Origin: Candidatus Cloacimonadota bacterium
Lineage (GTDB): Bacteria > Cloacimonadota > Cloacimonadia > Cloacimonadales > Cloacimonadaceae
Reading direction: 5' to 3'
Assembly (NCBI GenBank): GCA_028703735.1
Contig: JAQVMI010000003.1
Coordinates: forward strand, 1-19,921
DNA: 19,921 nucleotides
Part shown: one piece after another, positions 1 to 7,504 of the stretch
Layout of the letters: every line of letters starts with the position of its first letter
Position numbering within the stretch: the first letter of the stretch is position 1
Translations under genes and position numbers: made by a program
Notes under the pieces: model-generated
What the model was told of the DNA's origin: nothing
The model's input: only the letters and a program-made list of their open reading frames with translations
Databases searched by the model: none

Positions 1-1952
1 ATCTGGCAAATGGCAATTACAGCTTTGTAGTAAAGGCGTGGTATTCAGCCCTTGAATCAATTGCCTCCAATACTGCTACTGCTGAAGTTATTGTAGCCTA
101 TGCTCCCCAAAACCTTAGCGCAGTTGTCGATGGTAATACAGTTACTTTAACCTGGATTGCCCCCACGGATGTTTATGGATTGCAAAGCTATTCCATTTAC
201 AGGCAGAATGTTGTGGTAGGGAGCAGCAGTCAACCTCAATTCACAGACCTCAATATTCCCAATGGGGTTCACAACTACTATGTAGTCGCAATATATAGCA
301 GTGGTAGCTCTTCCCCATCGAATACCACTCAGGCAAGTGTTGGAATGGCATATCCTCCCCAATCTGCTTCTGTTTCGGTAAACATGAACAATGTATTGGT
401 ACAATGGACACCTCCGGCAGATTTAGGCAACTTTACCCAATATCATGTATTCAGAGGTGTAACTCTGATAGCACAAACAACCGCTCTTACCTACACTGAT
501 ACAAATCTTGCCAATTCGGATTATACCTATTTTGTTTCTGCCATGTATGGCACTAACGATTTCTCCAACCAGGTTAGTGCTGGAGTAGCACATGTAGAAA
601 GCCATTACCCACCCACAAACACAGCTACTTATATCTCCGGCTCTACTGCTCAAATATCGTGGAATCCTCCTTCCGATACAGGTTTTCTGCTAAGCTATAA
701 CCTTTATCGTAATGATACCTTAGTAGCTTCTTCACAAACCACTAATTACACCGATAACAATCTGCCAAATGGAGACTATCAATATAAGGTAAGTTCTGTA
801 TATTTAAATGGAGAATCAGTTCCAGGTGTTTCTGCATCTGCCAGTGTGCTGGTTCCCTATCCCCCACAGAACATCCTGATCAGTGTAACTGGAAATTCAG
901 TATTGTTAACCTGGAATCCTCCCACAGATCCTTTTGGATTGGCTCAATATCGGCTTTTCCGAGATGGTATGATGTTAGGATCTACAGAATTACTACAATA
1001 CACCGATTTAAACCTACCAAATGGAACCTATAATTATACTGTATCTGCATACTATAGTAATGGTATGAGTGCCTCCGAAGACCCAATTAGTGTAGATGTC
1101 CTATCTGCCTATCCACCTCAGAACTTTAGTGCTACTGTGGAGTTTAGCTCTGCCATTCTTTCCTGGAATGCCCCGGAAGATACTTATGGACTAACTTCGT
1201 ATCATGTTTATCGGAATGACGTGATGATAACAGAAACTACCTCCACCACTTGGACTGATGGCGACTTGGTAAACGCTACTTATGAATATAAAGTTAGTGC
1301 GATCTACGAATCTGTGGAATCAGATTTTACCGACACCATTGAAGTATCAATCCTTGTTGCTCACGCTGTGCCATGGGTAACAGCAGCAGAGGTTAATGGA
1401 ATTTGCAATGTGAACTGGGACGAACCTCTAAATGGCTCCATCCCCAGCTATTACAAGATTTGGTTCATGTTAGACGGAATGCAGTCAACTCCAGATCAAT
1501 GGATACATGTAGCTGATGTCACTGATGCATTATCGTATGATGATTCTGTTCTGGGAGGCTACGAGGAAGGGAAATTCCTTTGGGCTGTTGTGGCTGTTTA
1601 TGGCACTACATTATCCCAGGCTGTGCTTAGCAACATAGTTGAAGTTGATGCCCTTATTCCTCCACCACCTACTTATACTAAGCTTGTGGGCAATTACCCC
1701 AATCCTTTCAATCCCAGTACTCGTATTGCCTTCGATCTAAAAGCTCCGGAAACTGTGAAGATTAGCATTTTCAATTCACGCGGACAAATAGTGAAGAAAC
1801 TGGTGGAAAACGCTTATTATGTTGCCGGTTCATATAGTGTGCTTTGGGATGGTAAGAATGATGACGGAAAAACCGTTAGCTCCGGTGTGTACTATTGTAA
1901 GTTCAAAGCAGGCAACTACGAGAAGTTCTCCAAGATGGTGCTAGTTAAATAG
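1..1952 (+). CDS. FN3-repeat secreted protein with C-terminal FlgD-Ig/type IX-like sorting domain (5' end missing)
   Basis: The reading frame is open from base 3 and enters from the left edge, so only the last 649 residues are visible; the TTG at 180 is internal, not a start. The visible part is a string of fibronectin type III-like modules, each beginning YxPQ/YPPQ and carrying 'LxWxPPxD', 'YxVYRN' and 'YTDxNLxNGxYxY' signatures. Module starts lie at bases 99, 351, 606, 858 and 1110, a spacing of 252-255 bases (84-85 residues). A more divergent module follows (about 1365-1653). The last 90 residues start at NYPNPFNP (base 1692), contain WDGKNDDGK and SSGVYYCKF, and end MVLVK. This matches the FlgD-Ig-like / Por-secretion C-terminal tail that directs type IX export and surface anchoring in Bacteroidota and related phyla. 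No enzymatic domain is visible; an adhesive or scaffold role, or a catalytic domain lying off the left edge, are both possible. Confidence 0.9.
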   Translation, partial: LANGNYSFVVKAWYSALESIASNTATAEVIVAYAPQNLSAVVDGNTVTLTWIAPTDVYGLQSYSIYRQNVVVGSSSQPQFTDLNIPNGVHNYYVVAIYSSGSSSPSNTTQASVGMAYPPQSASVSVNMNNVLVQWTPPADLGNFTQYHVFRGVTLIAQTTALTYTDTNLANSDYTYFVSAMYGTNDFSNQVSAGVAHVESHYPPTNTATYISGSTAQISWNPPSDTGFLLSYNLYRNDTLVASSQTTNYTDNNLPNGDYQYKVSSVYLNGESVPGVSASASVLVPYPPQNILISVTGNSVLLTWNPPTDPFGLAQYRLFRDGMMLGSTELLQYTDLNLPNGTYNYTVSAYYSNGMSASEDPISVDVLSAYPPQNFSATVEFSSAILSWNAPEDTYGLTSYHVYRNDVMITETTSTTWTDGDLVNATYEYKVSAIYESVESDFTDTIEVSILVAHAVPWVTAAEVNGICNVNWDEPLNGSIPSYYKIWFMLDGMQSTPDQWIHVADVTDALSYDDSVLGGYEEGKFLWAVVAVYGTTLSQAVLSNIVEVDALIPPPPTYTKLVGNYPNPFNPSTRIAFDLKAPETVKISIFNSRGQIVKKLVENAYYVAGSYSVLWDGKNDDGKTVSSGVYYCKFKAGNYEKFSKMVLVK

Positions 1953-2327
1953 TGCCAAATACAGTAGGTTTTCTGTCCTACGTTAGTTGCTTTGTGACGA
2001 AAATGGAGAATATTGTGAAGTCCATTTTTTAGCACAGAGAAAAACTTCTGTAGAGCAGAGTTTCTTTTAACAAAAAGTGAAAGAGGCATGATGGATATGA
2101 AACATCTGTCTCTTTTCTCTTTTACTCTTTGTAATAATAAGACTCTTTTTCACAACGAGTGATGTGTTTTATGGTGAAAATGGAGAATATTGTGAAGCTC
2201 TTTTTTTACAAAGAGTGAAAGAGAAAAGAGGAATCTTGAAGAGCGAATTGTATTTGGCGAAAATGGAGAGTTGTTTGAAGCTCTTTTTTTTAACACAGAG
2301 AAAAGCAGAGAAAAGCAGAGTTTTTTA

Positions 2328-2414
2328 ACAAAGAGTAAAAGAGCAAAAGAGGCATGATGGATATGAAACACATCTTTCTCTTTTCTCTTTTCTCTTTTCT
2401 CTTTTACTCTTTGT
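2328..2414. repeat. Inverted repeat (stem-loop) inside the array, copy 1
   Basis: The 24-base arm at 2328-2351 (acaaagagtaaaagag...) is complementary to 2392-2414 (...tttactctttgt) apart from one extra base. The loop is 40 bases. The same arrangement occurs in the next unit at 2579-2602 and 2643-2665. The pyrimidine arm at 2110-2132 can pair with the purine arm at 2209-2231, so successive arms could form alternative hairpins. Confidence 0.75.
2378..2405 (+). repeat. CTCTTTT heptamer microsatellite, 4 units
   Basis: Four perfect CTCTTTT units are followed by ACTCTTTG. The equivalent site in the next array unit (2629-2656) also has four, the first unit (about 2111-2124) has two, and the copy at 16584-16604 has three. 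Variation in copy number between equivalent sites suggests replication slippage. Confidence 0.85.
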
Positions 2415-2628
2415 AATAATAAGACTCTTTTTCACAACGAGTGATGTGTTTTATGGTGAAAATGGAGAATATTGTGAAGCTCTTTTTTTTATAACAAAGA
2501 GTAAAAGAGAAAAGAGGAATCTTGAAGTGTGAATTGTATGTGGCGAAAATGGAGAGTTGTTTGAGGCTCTTTTTTTTAACAAAGAGTAAAAGAGCAAAAG
2601 AGGCATGATGGATAAGAAACACATCTTT

Positions 2629-2656
2629 CTCTTTTCTCTTTTCTCTTTTCTCTTTT
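2629..2656 (+). repeat. CTCTTTT heptamer microsatellite, 4 units (second array unit)
   Basis: Four perfect CTCTTTT units, again followed by ACTCTTTG, occupy the same place in the next array unit as the tract at 2378-2405. Confidence 0.85.
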
Positions 2657-3018
2657 ACTCTTTGTAATGATAAGACTCTTTTTCACAACGAGTGATGTGT
2701 TTTATGGTGAAAATGGAGAATTTTGTGAAGCTCTATTTTTTAACACAGAGAAAAAGCAAAGAAAAGCAGAGAAAAGCAGAGGTCTAATTAAACAAACAGT
2801 AAAAAATGAGGATGTTAAGACAAATAGCATAAGTAGCATGATGGAAATGAAATGCAGAACACCCAATGAATTCTCTCTTTTACTCTTTTTCTCTTTTACT
2901 CTTTGTAAAAATATAGTCTCATTTTCAATATGAATAGTTAATCGCCAATTTTCATTCTCATTTATCTTTATAGTAGGGTTTTCAGCGGTATCTTGACCCA
3001 TCTAATAAAACATTTCGC

Positions 3019-3047
3019 TTGACGAATGCGGGCTCATCAGACTTTTG
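3019..3047 (+). promoter_or_regulatory. Weak candidate promoter for secDF
   Basis: TTGACG at 3019-3024 is followed after 15 bases by GACTTTTG (3040-3047), which fits the Bacteroidota-type TAnnTTTG -7 box except for its first base. It lies 53 bases before secD, beyond the repeat array. A standard sigma-70 -10 box at 17 bases is not present. The call is tentative. Confidence 0.2.
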
Positions 3048-3100
3048 GATCGAAACTCTTAAAATAAATGTAATAATAACGAAATAGGGAGCATAAGCCG

Positions 3101-4690
3101 ATGAAAAAGTTTTCCTGGCGTGGTCTTTCAATAGTCATATTTATATGCGTAACAGCATTTTATTTGGCTCCATTGGCAATACCAAATCTACCGGAATGGT
3201 GGGCAAAAAACAAACTGAAGCTTGGTCTTGACTTACGTGGTGGAATGCAAATTCTACTGGAAGTGGATACTTCAGAGCTTTCCGTAGCCGATGCCCGTGG
3301 CGCAGTTGACCAAAACATCAAGATCATTCGTGAACGTATCGATCAGTTCGGTGTAGCCGAACCCTCCATTCAAAAACTTGGTGATAAGCGTATTATGGTT
3401 CAATTACCTGGTGTTTCAAATTTTGAAGCAGCCGAAAAACTTATCAAACAAACCGCTATGCTGGAATTTAAGCTGGTTACTCCTCCTGAAGACAGCAAAC
3501 GCGTGTTGGATCAAATTGATTTGAACATTACAAACAATCTATCCTTCTTCCCTGCTCTTGCCGAGCTTGATAAGAAGGACAAAGTTATCCTGGGTAGAGA
3601 CAGCTTGAAAGCAGATAGCGTAGCTACCGGAACTGGTATATTCAGTTCATTGGTACGCCCCGGAGAAGTTGATTTTGAAATTCAGTATAGTGACGTGCGT
3701 CTGGTTCAGGAGCTACTTGCGGACTCCATGTTCTTGCAGGCTGTTCCTATGGGTTATCAGGTTGCTTTGGAAAAAGCAGATGCTGAAACTGCACGTTCAG
3801 ACCGCAACTTATTAGTACTTTCTACTGCAGTCGAGCTTTCGGGTTCAGATTTGGCAAAAGCAAAAGTGGAATATGGTTCTGCCACTTCCACAGATCCTCG
3901 AATTGCCAATAAACCTTATGTATCCATAGAAATGAAACGTGAAGGTGCCCGCAAGTTCGAGCGTGTTACTGCCGATAACGTGGGTAAACGTTTAGCTATC
4001 GTTTTGGACGGAGTGGTGTATTCTGCCCCAAATATCCAAGAGCGTATTGCAGGTGGAAGAGCTCAAATTACCGGAAAATTCACCTCAACCGAAGCTAACG
4101 AGCTTTCCATTGTGCTAAACACAGGTAATCTTGTAGCGCCCATTAAGCCTATTTCCACCTCCATTATTGGTGCAACTCTTGGAAGCGATAGCATTCAAAG
4201 CGGTAGCATGGCTGGAGTGATTGGTTTAGTTGCTGTAGTAGTTTTCATGTTATTCTATTACAAATTAGCAGGTTTTATCGCAGATTTTGTCCTTGTATTC
4301 AACATTGGCTTTATCCTGGCAATATTAACCGCTTTTGGCGCAACCTTAACCCTTCCCGGTATTGCAGGTATAATCCTGACAATTGGTATGGCTGTGGATG
4401 CTAATGTGCTTATTTACGAACGCATACGCGAAGAGCTGGATTCTGGCAAAACACCCCGCAGTGCTGTGGATGCCGGATACAAGCGTGCAGTGGTTACCGT
4501 ATGGGATGCCAATCTTACCACCCTGATCGCTGCTGCTGTGCTATACTATTTTGGTAGTGGTCCCATTCGTGGATTTGCAGTAACCCTTGCCATCGGTATT
4601 GTTGGTTCCATGTTCTGCGCAATAGTGTTTGTTCGCTCTATCCTGGAAACATTTGTAATTACAGCTACCAGCAAGAAGCTGAGTATTTAA
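3101..4690 (+). CDS. secD: Protein translocase subunit SecD
   Basis: SecD, with SecF, forms the inner-membrane RND-type accessory of the SecYEG translocon and uses the proton gradient to help pull exported proteins across. The 529-residue product has an N-terminal membrane segment (about residues 9-27) and the D1 signature LGLDLRGG (41-48). A large periplasmic P1 region follows to about 340, ending in the conserved block with VVYSAPNIQ and GRAQITG. A C-terminal five- or six-helix membrane domain contains GMAVDANVLIYERIREEL (429-446). Length and motif order are those of an intact SecD. The ATG at 3101 is preceded by AGGGA (3087-3091) at a somewhat long spacing. secF follows after 12 bases, so the two are almost certainly co-transcribed. 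The nearby sorting-tail proteins would need Sec for their first export step. Confidence 0.97.
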   Translation: MKKFSWRGLSIVIFICVTAFYLAPLAIPNLPEWWAKNKLKLGLDLRGGMQILLEVDTSELSVADARGAVDQNIKIIRERIDQFGVAEPSIQKLGDKRIMVQLPGVSNFEAAEKLIKQTAMLEFKLVTPPEDSKRVLDQIDLNITNNLSFFPALAELDKKDKVILGRDSLKADSVATGTGIFSSLVRPGEVDFEIQYSDVRLVQELLADSMFLQAVPMGYQVALEKADAETARSDRNLLVLSTAVELSGSDLAKAKVEYGSATSTDPRIANKPYVSIEMKREGARKFERVTADNVGKRLAIVLDGVVYSAPNIQERIAGGRAQITGKFTSTEANELSIVLNTGNLVAPIKPISTSIIGATLGSDSIQSGSMAGVIGLVAVVVFMLFYYKLAGFIADFVLVFNIGFILAILTAFGATLTLPGIAGIILTIGMAVDANVLIYERIREELDSGKTPRSAVDAGYKRAVVTVWDANLTTLIAAAVLYYFGSGPIRGFAVTLAIGIVGSMFCAIVFVRSILETFVITATSKKLSI

Positions 4691-4702
4691 GAGGAGAGAA
4701 AG

Positions 4703-5683
4703 ATGAGAATATTCCAAAATACAAATATCCCCTTTGTGGGAATCCGCTATTATGCCTATGCTCTTTCCGCAATCCTCTTACTTGCAGGTATTGTTGGGTT
4801 AGCCGTTAATGGTTTAAATTGGAGCATAGATTTTACCAGCGGTGTTGCCGCAAAAGTAAATCTAAAACCCGTAGAAGCATCTGTTCCGCCCTTAAAAATC
4901 GACAAGCTTCGCTCAATCCTTAAAAGCAATGGATTCCCGGAAGCAGAAATTCAATTTGTGGGTGATGAAGAAAATGCATCTTTCATGATTAAAATTAAGA
5001 GCAAAACCAGTTCCAGTGACGTTTCTTCCGATACCAAGGGTCAGATTCTTGATATCATTCAGGCAAATCTACCTGAATACGTAAAGGGAAAAGATATCTC
5101 CCGTGATGTTATCGAAGAAATTTACGAAGTGGGACCCAAAGTTGGTGGAGAGCTTCGCACCGCAGCAAAATTAGCTGTTTTCGTTTCTCTGATACTGATG
5201 ATTGTTTACATCTGGTTCCGGTTCGAGCTCACCTTTGGATTGATGGCTATCCTGGCTTTGTTCCACGATGTGTTTATCATTTTGGGAATCTTTGCTATTA
5301 CCGGTAAAGAGATTACGGTTCAGATTATAGCTGCCCTGCTTACCATTGTGGGTTACAGCATAAACGATACCATAGTGATTTTCGATAGAATACGTGAAGA
5401 CCTGAAAATTCATCGCAAAGAACCCATTCCCGAGGTATTCAATCGTTCCATAAACCAAACCCTTTCCCGCACAACTATTACAGCGGGAACCACCCTATTC
5501 ACTGCTCTGGCTTTGTATTTCTTTGGTGGAAGCGTTTTGCATGATTTTGCCTTTGCCATGTGCCTGGGGATATTCTTCGGAACATATTCCTCTGTCTTTG
5601 TGGCAAGTAACCTTGTGATAGATATAAATTCCATAACTCACAAAGAAAAGAAGACCTTGCAGCACCTTACAAAAAGAAAATAA
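4703..5683 (+). CDS. secF: Protein translocase subunit SecF
   Basis: SecF is the partner of SecD in the SecDF-YajC membrane complex. The 326-residue product has a first membrane segment at about 16-35 and the periplasmic-entry motif IDFTSGV (42-48; most SecF proteins have IDFTGGT). It also has EVGPKVGGEL (142-151) and a C-terminal membrane domain with VGYSINDTIVIFDRIRE (216-232), the hallmark that mirrors SecD's VDANVLIYERIRE. A strong Shine-Dalgarno AGGAGAG lies in the 12-base gap after the secD stop, with good spacing to the ATG at 4703. An intrinsic terminator follows 26 bases after the stop, closing the operon. The second glycine of the GG pair is Ser here, an unusual but probably tolerated change. 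Confidence 0.97.
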   Translation: MRIFQNTNIPFVGIRYYAYALSAILLLAGIVGLAVNGLNWSIDFTSGVAAKVNLKPVEASVPPLKIDKLRSILKSNGFPEAEIQFVGDEENASFMIKIKSKTSSSDVSSDTKGQILDIIQANLPEYVKGKDISRDVIEEIYEVGPKVGGELRTAAKLAVFVSLILMIVYIWFRFELTFGLMAILALFHDVFIILGIFAITGKEITVQIIAALLTIVGYSINDTIVIFDRIREDLKIHRKEPIPEVFNRSINQTLSRTTITAGTTLFTALALYFFGGSVLHDFAFAMCLGIFFGTYSSVFVASNLVIDINSITHKEKKTLQHLTKRK

Positions 5684-5709
5684 CTATACTCTTATAGTAT
5701 AACTCAATC

Positions 5710-5741
5710 AAAGCCATTCGGGTTCCGGATGGCTTTTTTTT
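5710..5741 (+). terminator. Intrinsic terminator of the secDF operon
   Basis: A 12-base-pair stem (5710-5721 with 5725-5736, including one T-G wobble) with a GTT loop runs directly into a run of eight T (5734-5741). It sits 26 bases after the secF stop, a textbook position and structure for factor-independent termination. Confidence 0.9.
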
Positions 5742-5907
5742 ATGGCTCTCTTTTATAACGAGTGGATAACTTTTGTCATTCATGACTCTGTAACATCAGC
5801 TTACCGAAGCTGAACTAACCATGTAGAACGCTATTAAGTTTCGTAGCATCGGAATGCTACGCTACGAGGTGGCACTGTTATATATGGCTCTCTTTCATAA
5901 AGAATGG
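5741..5907 (+). repeat. Pair of 25-base direct repeats flanking two small palindromes
   Basis: The 25 bases at 5741-5765 (tatggctctcttttataacg...) recur at 5883-5907 with three mismatches. Between them are a 6-bp-arm palindrome at 5797-5812 (cagctt/aagctg) and an 8-bp-arm palindrome at 5842-5861. The repeat resembles part of the array at 1959-2935 (ctcttttt...aacgagtg), so it may be a decayed relative. Confidence 0.55.
5842..5861. repeat. Perfect 8-bp-arm hairpin
   Basis: cgtagcat, cgga, atgctacg: a perfect palindrome with a four-base loop, followed by a further partial copy of the arm (ctacg). No T-tract follows, so it is not a terminator. Short palindromes of this kind are often dispersed REP-like sequences. 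Confidence 0.6.
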
Positions 5908-5953
5908 GGTGTGAAAGAGCGCAACTTCTATGTCCAGTTTTCGCTTGGCTCTT

Positions 5954-6030
5954 GCTTCAATTACGGAATCAATAAGGAATCAATAAGGACTTCATCCTTA
6001 ATGATTCCTTATTGATTCCGCAATTGAAGC
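5954..6030. repeat. Long intergenic inverted repeat (36-bp arms, 5-base loop)
   Basis: Bases 5954-5989 are complementary to 5995-6030 with two mismatches (5963/6021 and 5983/6001), leaving only five loop bases. Each arm carries the short direct repeat aatcaataagg or its degenerate copy twice. No T-tract follows. The rest of this 640-base gap (6031-6316) holds nothing I recognise as a gene or RNA; TTGACA at about 6045 has no convincing -10 partner. Confidence 0.85.
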
Positions 6031-6316
6031 GGGGCGGAGATATGTTGACACAACAAATAAAGCACAGAAAATGAAACGAAAGAGGAATGTTTTTATCCTC
6101 AATCGGAATGTTCAACACCTATATTGTATTCGAAACCAGCAAAAACTTTCTGCCTTTTTATAGTGTAAGAAAGCTAAATTACACGATATTGTTTGCAACA
6201 ACCTGATATGCTAATTCTGATGCAGTTAACTTGGTTGAATTGGAACGCTTCTTGCATTATTGTGGATTCAACGGTTTATGCATTGGTAGAAGCCGTTTAA
6301 ATAATCGGAAGATACC

Positions 6317-6323
6317 GGGAGGA
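6317..6323 (+). promoter_or_regulatory. Ribosome binding site fixing the lipoprotein start at 6329
   Basis: GGGAGGA (6317-6323) is five bases before the ATG at 6329 but only two before the in-frame TTG at 6326. The ATG is therefore the likely start. Confidence 0.75.
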
Positions 6324-6328
6324 TCTTG

Positions 6329-7345
6329 ATGCCTAAAAGGATTTGGATATACATACTGCTCTTGTCGATTGCTGGTTTAAGCTCTTGTGCAAAGCGCAAT
6401 ACAGCCTACCAGGAAGATGAACGTCTTACCTTGGAAAGACAACTCCCCATAGTGGGAAACCCTCTGGACATTCAAACTGACGATAACTACATATATGTGG
6501 CTCAAGATCAGGGTGGAATTTCAAAATTTAGCCGAAGTGATTACACTCATACCTGGATTACAAAACTGAATGCTTTGGATGGCTCTCAAACTCAAATGGG
6601 TAAAATAAAGAAATTGGCAATAGTTCCTGAATTTAACAGGATGTTTTATGTAGAGACTAATGCTACTGATAGAATTGTAATTGCCGATACCAGCGATCAA
6701 GATACACTGGTTTACATTTTCGAGTTAATTGGTGGAACAGTAAGCATTAAGGATCTTGATGCTGTTAGCATAGCCAACCCTCCCGATTTTTTCAAAATGA
6801 TGGTGGGTTACTGCTCTGGTGCAGCCTTTAAATACGATAGATACGATGGAGAAGTGCTAACCCTGAACGCATATTCGGTAGATTTACCTGCCACTGCTTC
6901 CGGTTATACCATGAATAGCACCCATATATTTTTAACCGCAGAACAGAGGGGCTTATTTATTTATGATCGCAGCAACCAGAGCTATGTGGGCGAAATTGCC
7001 TTACCAGGCTGGGCACAAAAGGTGAAGGTTAGCGGTAATCTTGCCTTTGTGGTTACTCGCCAGGGTGGGTTTAATATTGTAAACATAGCAAATCCTGCTT
7101 CGCCAACTCTTTTAGCAAGCTATACAACAGCAGGATATGCTTCGATGCTGGATGTTTCGGGTAATTTAGTAGCAGTTAGCTCTGATAGCGGTGGATTGTA
7201 TCTATTTGATGTTTCTGATCCTACCAGCCCTACTTTGGTTCAAAGGCTTACTTCCTGTGGCTATGTTAACACAGCTAAATTTATCGACAACAAACTCTAT
7301 GTTGCCAGCCGGGATCAAGGTATCCTGATATACGCAATTAACTAA
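6329..7345 (+). CDS. LVIVD-type beta-propeller lipoprotein
   Basis: This 338-residue product begins with a lipoprotein signal: MPKR, a hydrophobic stretch IWIYILLLSIAG, then the lipobox LSSC with Cys20 as the lipidation site. Ala follows the Cys rather than Asp, which favours the outer membrane by the enteric rule. The rest is built of short blades with repeated 'GNLxxVxxxxGGxxIxNIANPxxPTL' and 'DVSDPTSPTLVQ' patterns, typical of LVIVD-repeat beta-propellers; at least three blades are clear in the last 110 residues and more degenerate ones earlier. No catalytic residues are recognisable. Such proteins usually act as binding scaffolds. It precedes the C25-like gene by 159 bases on the same strand, so the two may be expressed together, although that gap could hold a separate promoter. 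The specific partner is unknown. Confidence 0.85.
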   Translation: MPKRIWIYILLLSIAGLSSCAKRNTAYQEDERLTLERQLPIVGNPLDIQTDDNYIYVAQDQGGISKFSRSDYTHTWITKLNALDGSQTQMGKIKKLAIVPEFNRMFYVETNATDRIVIADTSDQDTLVYIFELIGGTVSIKDLDAVSIANPPDFFKMMVGYCSGAAFKYDRYDGEVLTLNAYSVDLPATASGYTMNSTHIFLTAEQRGLFIYDRSNQSYVGEIALPGWAQKVKVSGNLAFVVTRQGGFNIVNIANPASPTLLASYTTAGYASMLDVSGNLVAVSSDSGGLYLFDVSDPTSPTLVQRLTSCGYVNTAKFIDNKLYVASRDQGILIYAIN

Positions 7346-7504
7346 TTCATAAGTAATAACATGCTAAGCATAGCTTAACTTTTATATAAGGATTGGAGCG
7401 GTAGTCTTCTGTTTGTGCCAGTTATACCGGATTTGAAGATCACCAGAACATAAAGAAAGAAAATGGTTCGCCCTTAGACGACCACAAATACAGGGACTAA
7501 AAGA

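Larger units (their letters stand above)
1959..2935. repeat. Tandem array of a pyrimidine/purine-rich intergenic repeat (about 3.5 units)
   Basis: Nearly all of the gap between the FN3 gene and secD is repeat. Taking the junction 'ctttgtaat' as unit boundary, junctions fall at 2131, 2413, 2664 and 2905 (spacings 282, 251 and 241), with a shorter leading copy from about 1986. A 50-base block starting 'cacaacgagtgatgtg' recurs at 2151-2200, 2433-2482 and 2684-2733 with a single difference. The core 'gaaaatggagaatattgtgaag' or a close variant appears near 1999, 2175, 2260, 2457, 2543 and 2708. Each unit also holds purine-rich arms (acaaagagtaaaagag, cacagagaaaagcagag), a 'gaggcatgatggatatgaaac' block and pyrimidine-rich arms complementary to the purine arms. 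Open frames within it are low-complexity and do not look coding. A second copy, inverted, lies at about 16302-16732. Confidence 0.85.

Noticed and set aside
2151..2733. Possible CRISPR array (three 50-base near-identical repeats)
   Set aside because: The spacing is 251-282 bases, the intervening sequence is itself repeated rather than unique, and no cas gene is present.
2150..3001. Open frames on both strands within the repeat array (for example 2150-2371 minus, 2404-2622 minus, 2667-2933 plus, 2702-3001 minus)
   Set aside because: They are low-complexity Lys/Phe/Ser/Leu translations of the repeats, lack good ribosome sites, and repeat with each DNA unit. They are best explained as absence of stops in AT-rich repeats.
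2936..3100. Riboswitch or leader RNA upstream of secD
   Set aside because: No known riboswitch core or strong leader hairpin is visible in this AT-rich stretch.
7365..7377. Possible terminator after the propeller lipoprotein (taagc-ata-gctta followed by acttttat)
   Set aside because: The stem is only five AT-rich pairs and the T-run is short; it is too weak to call.
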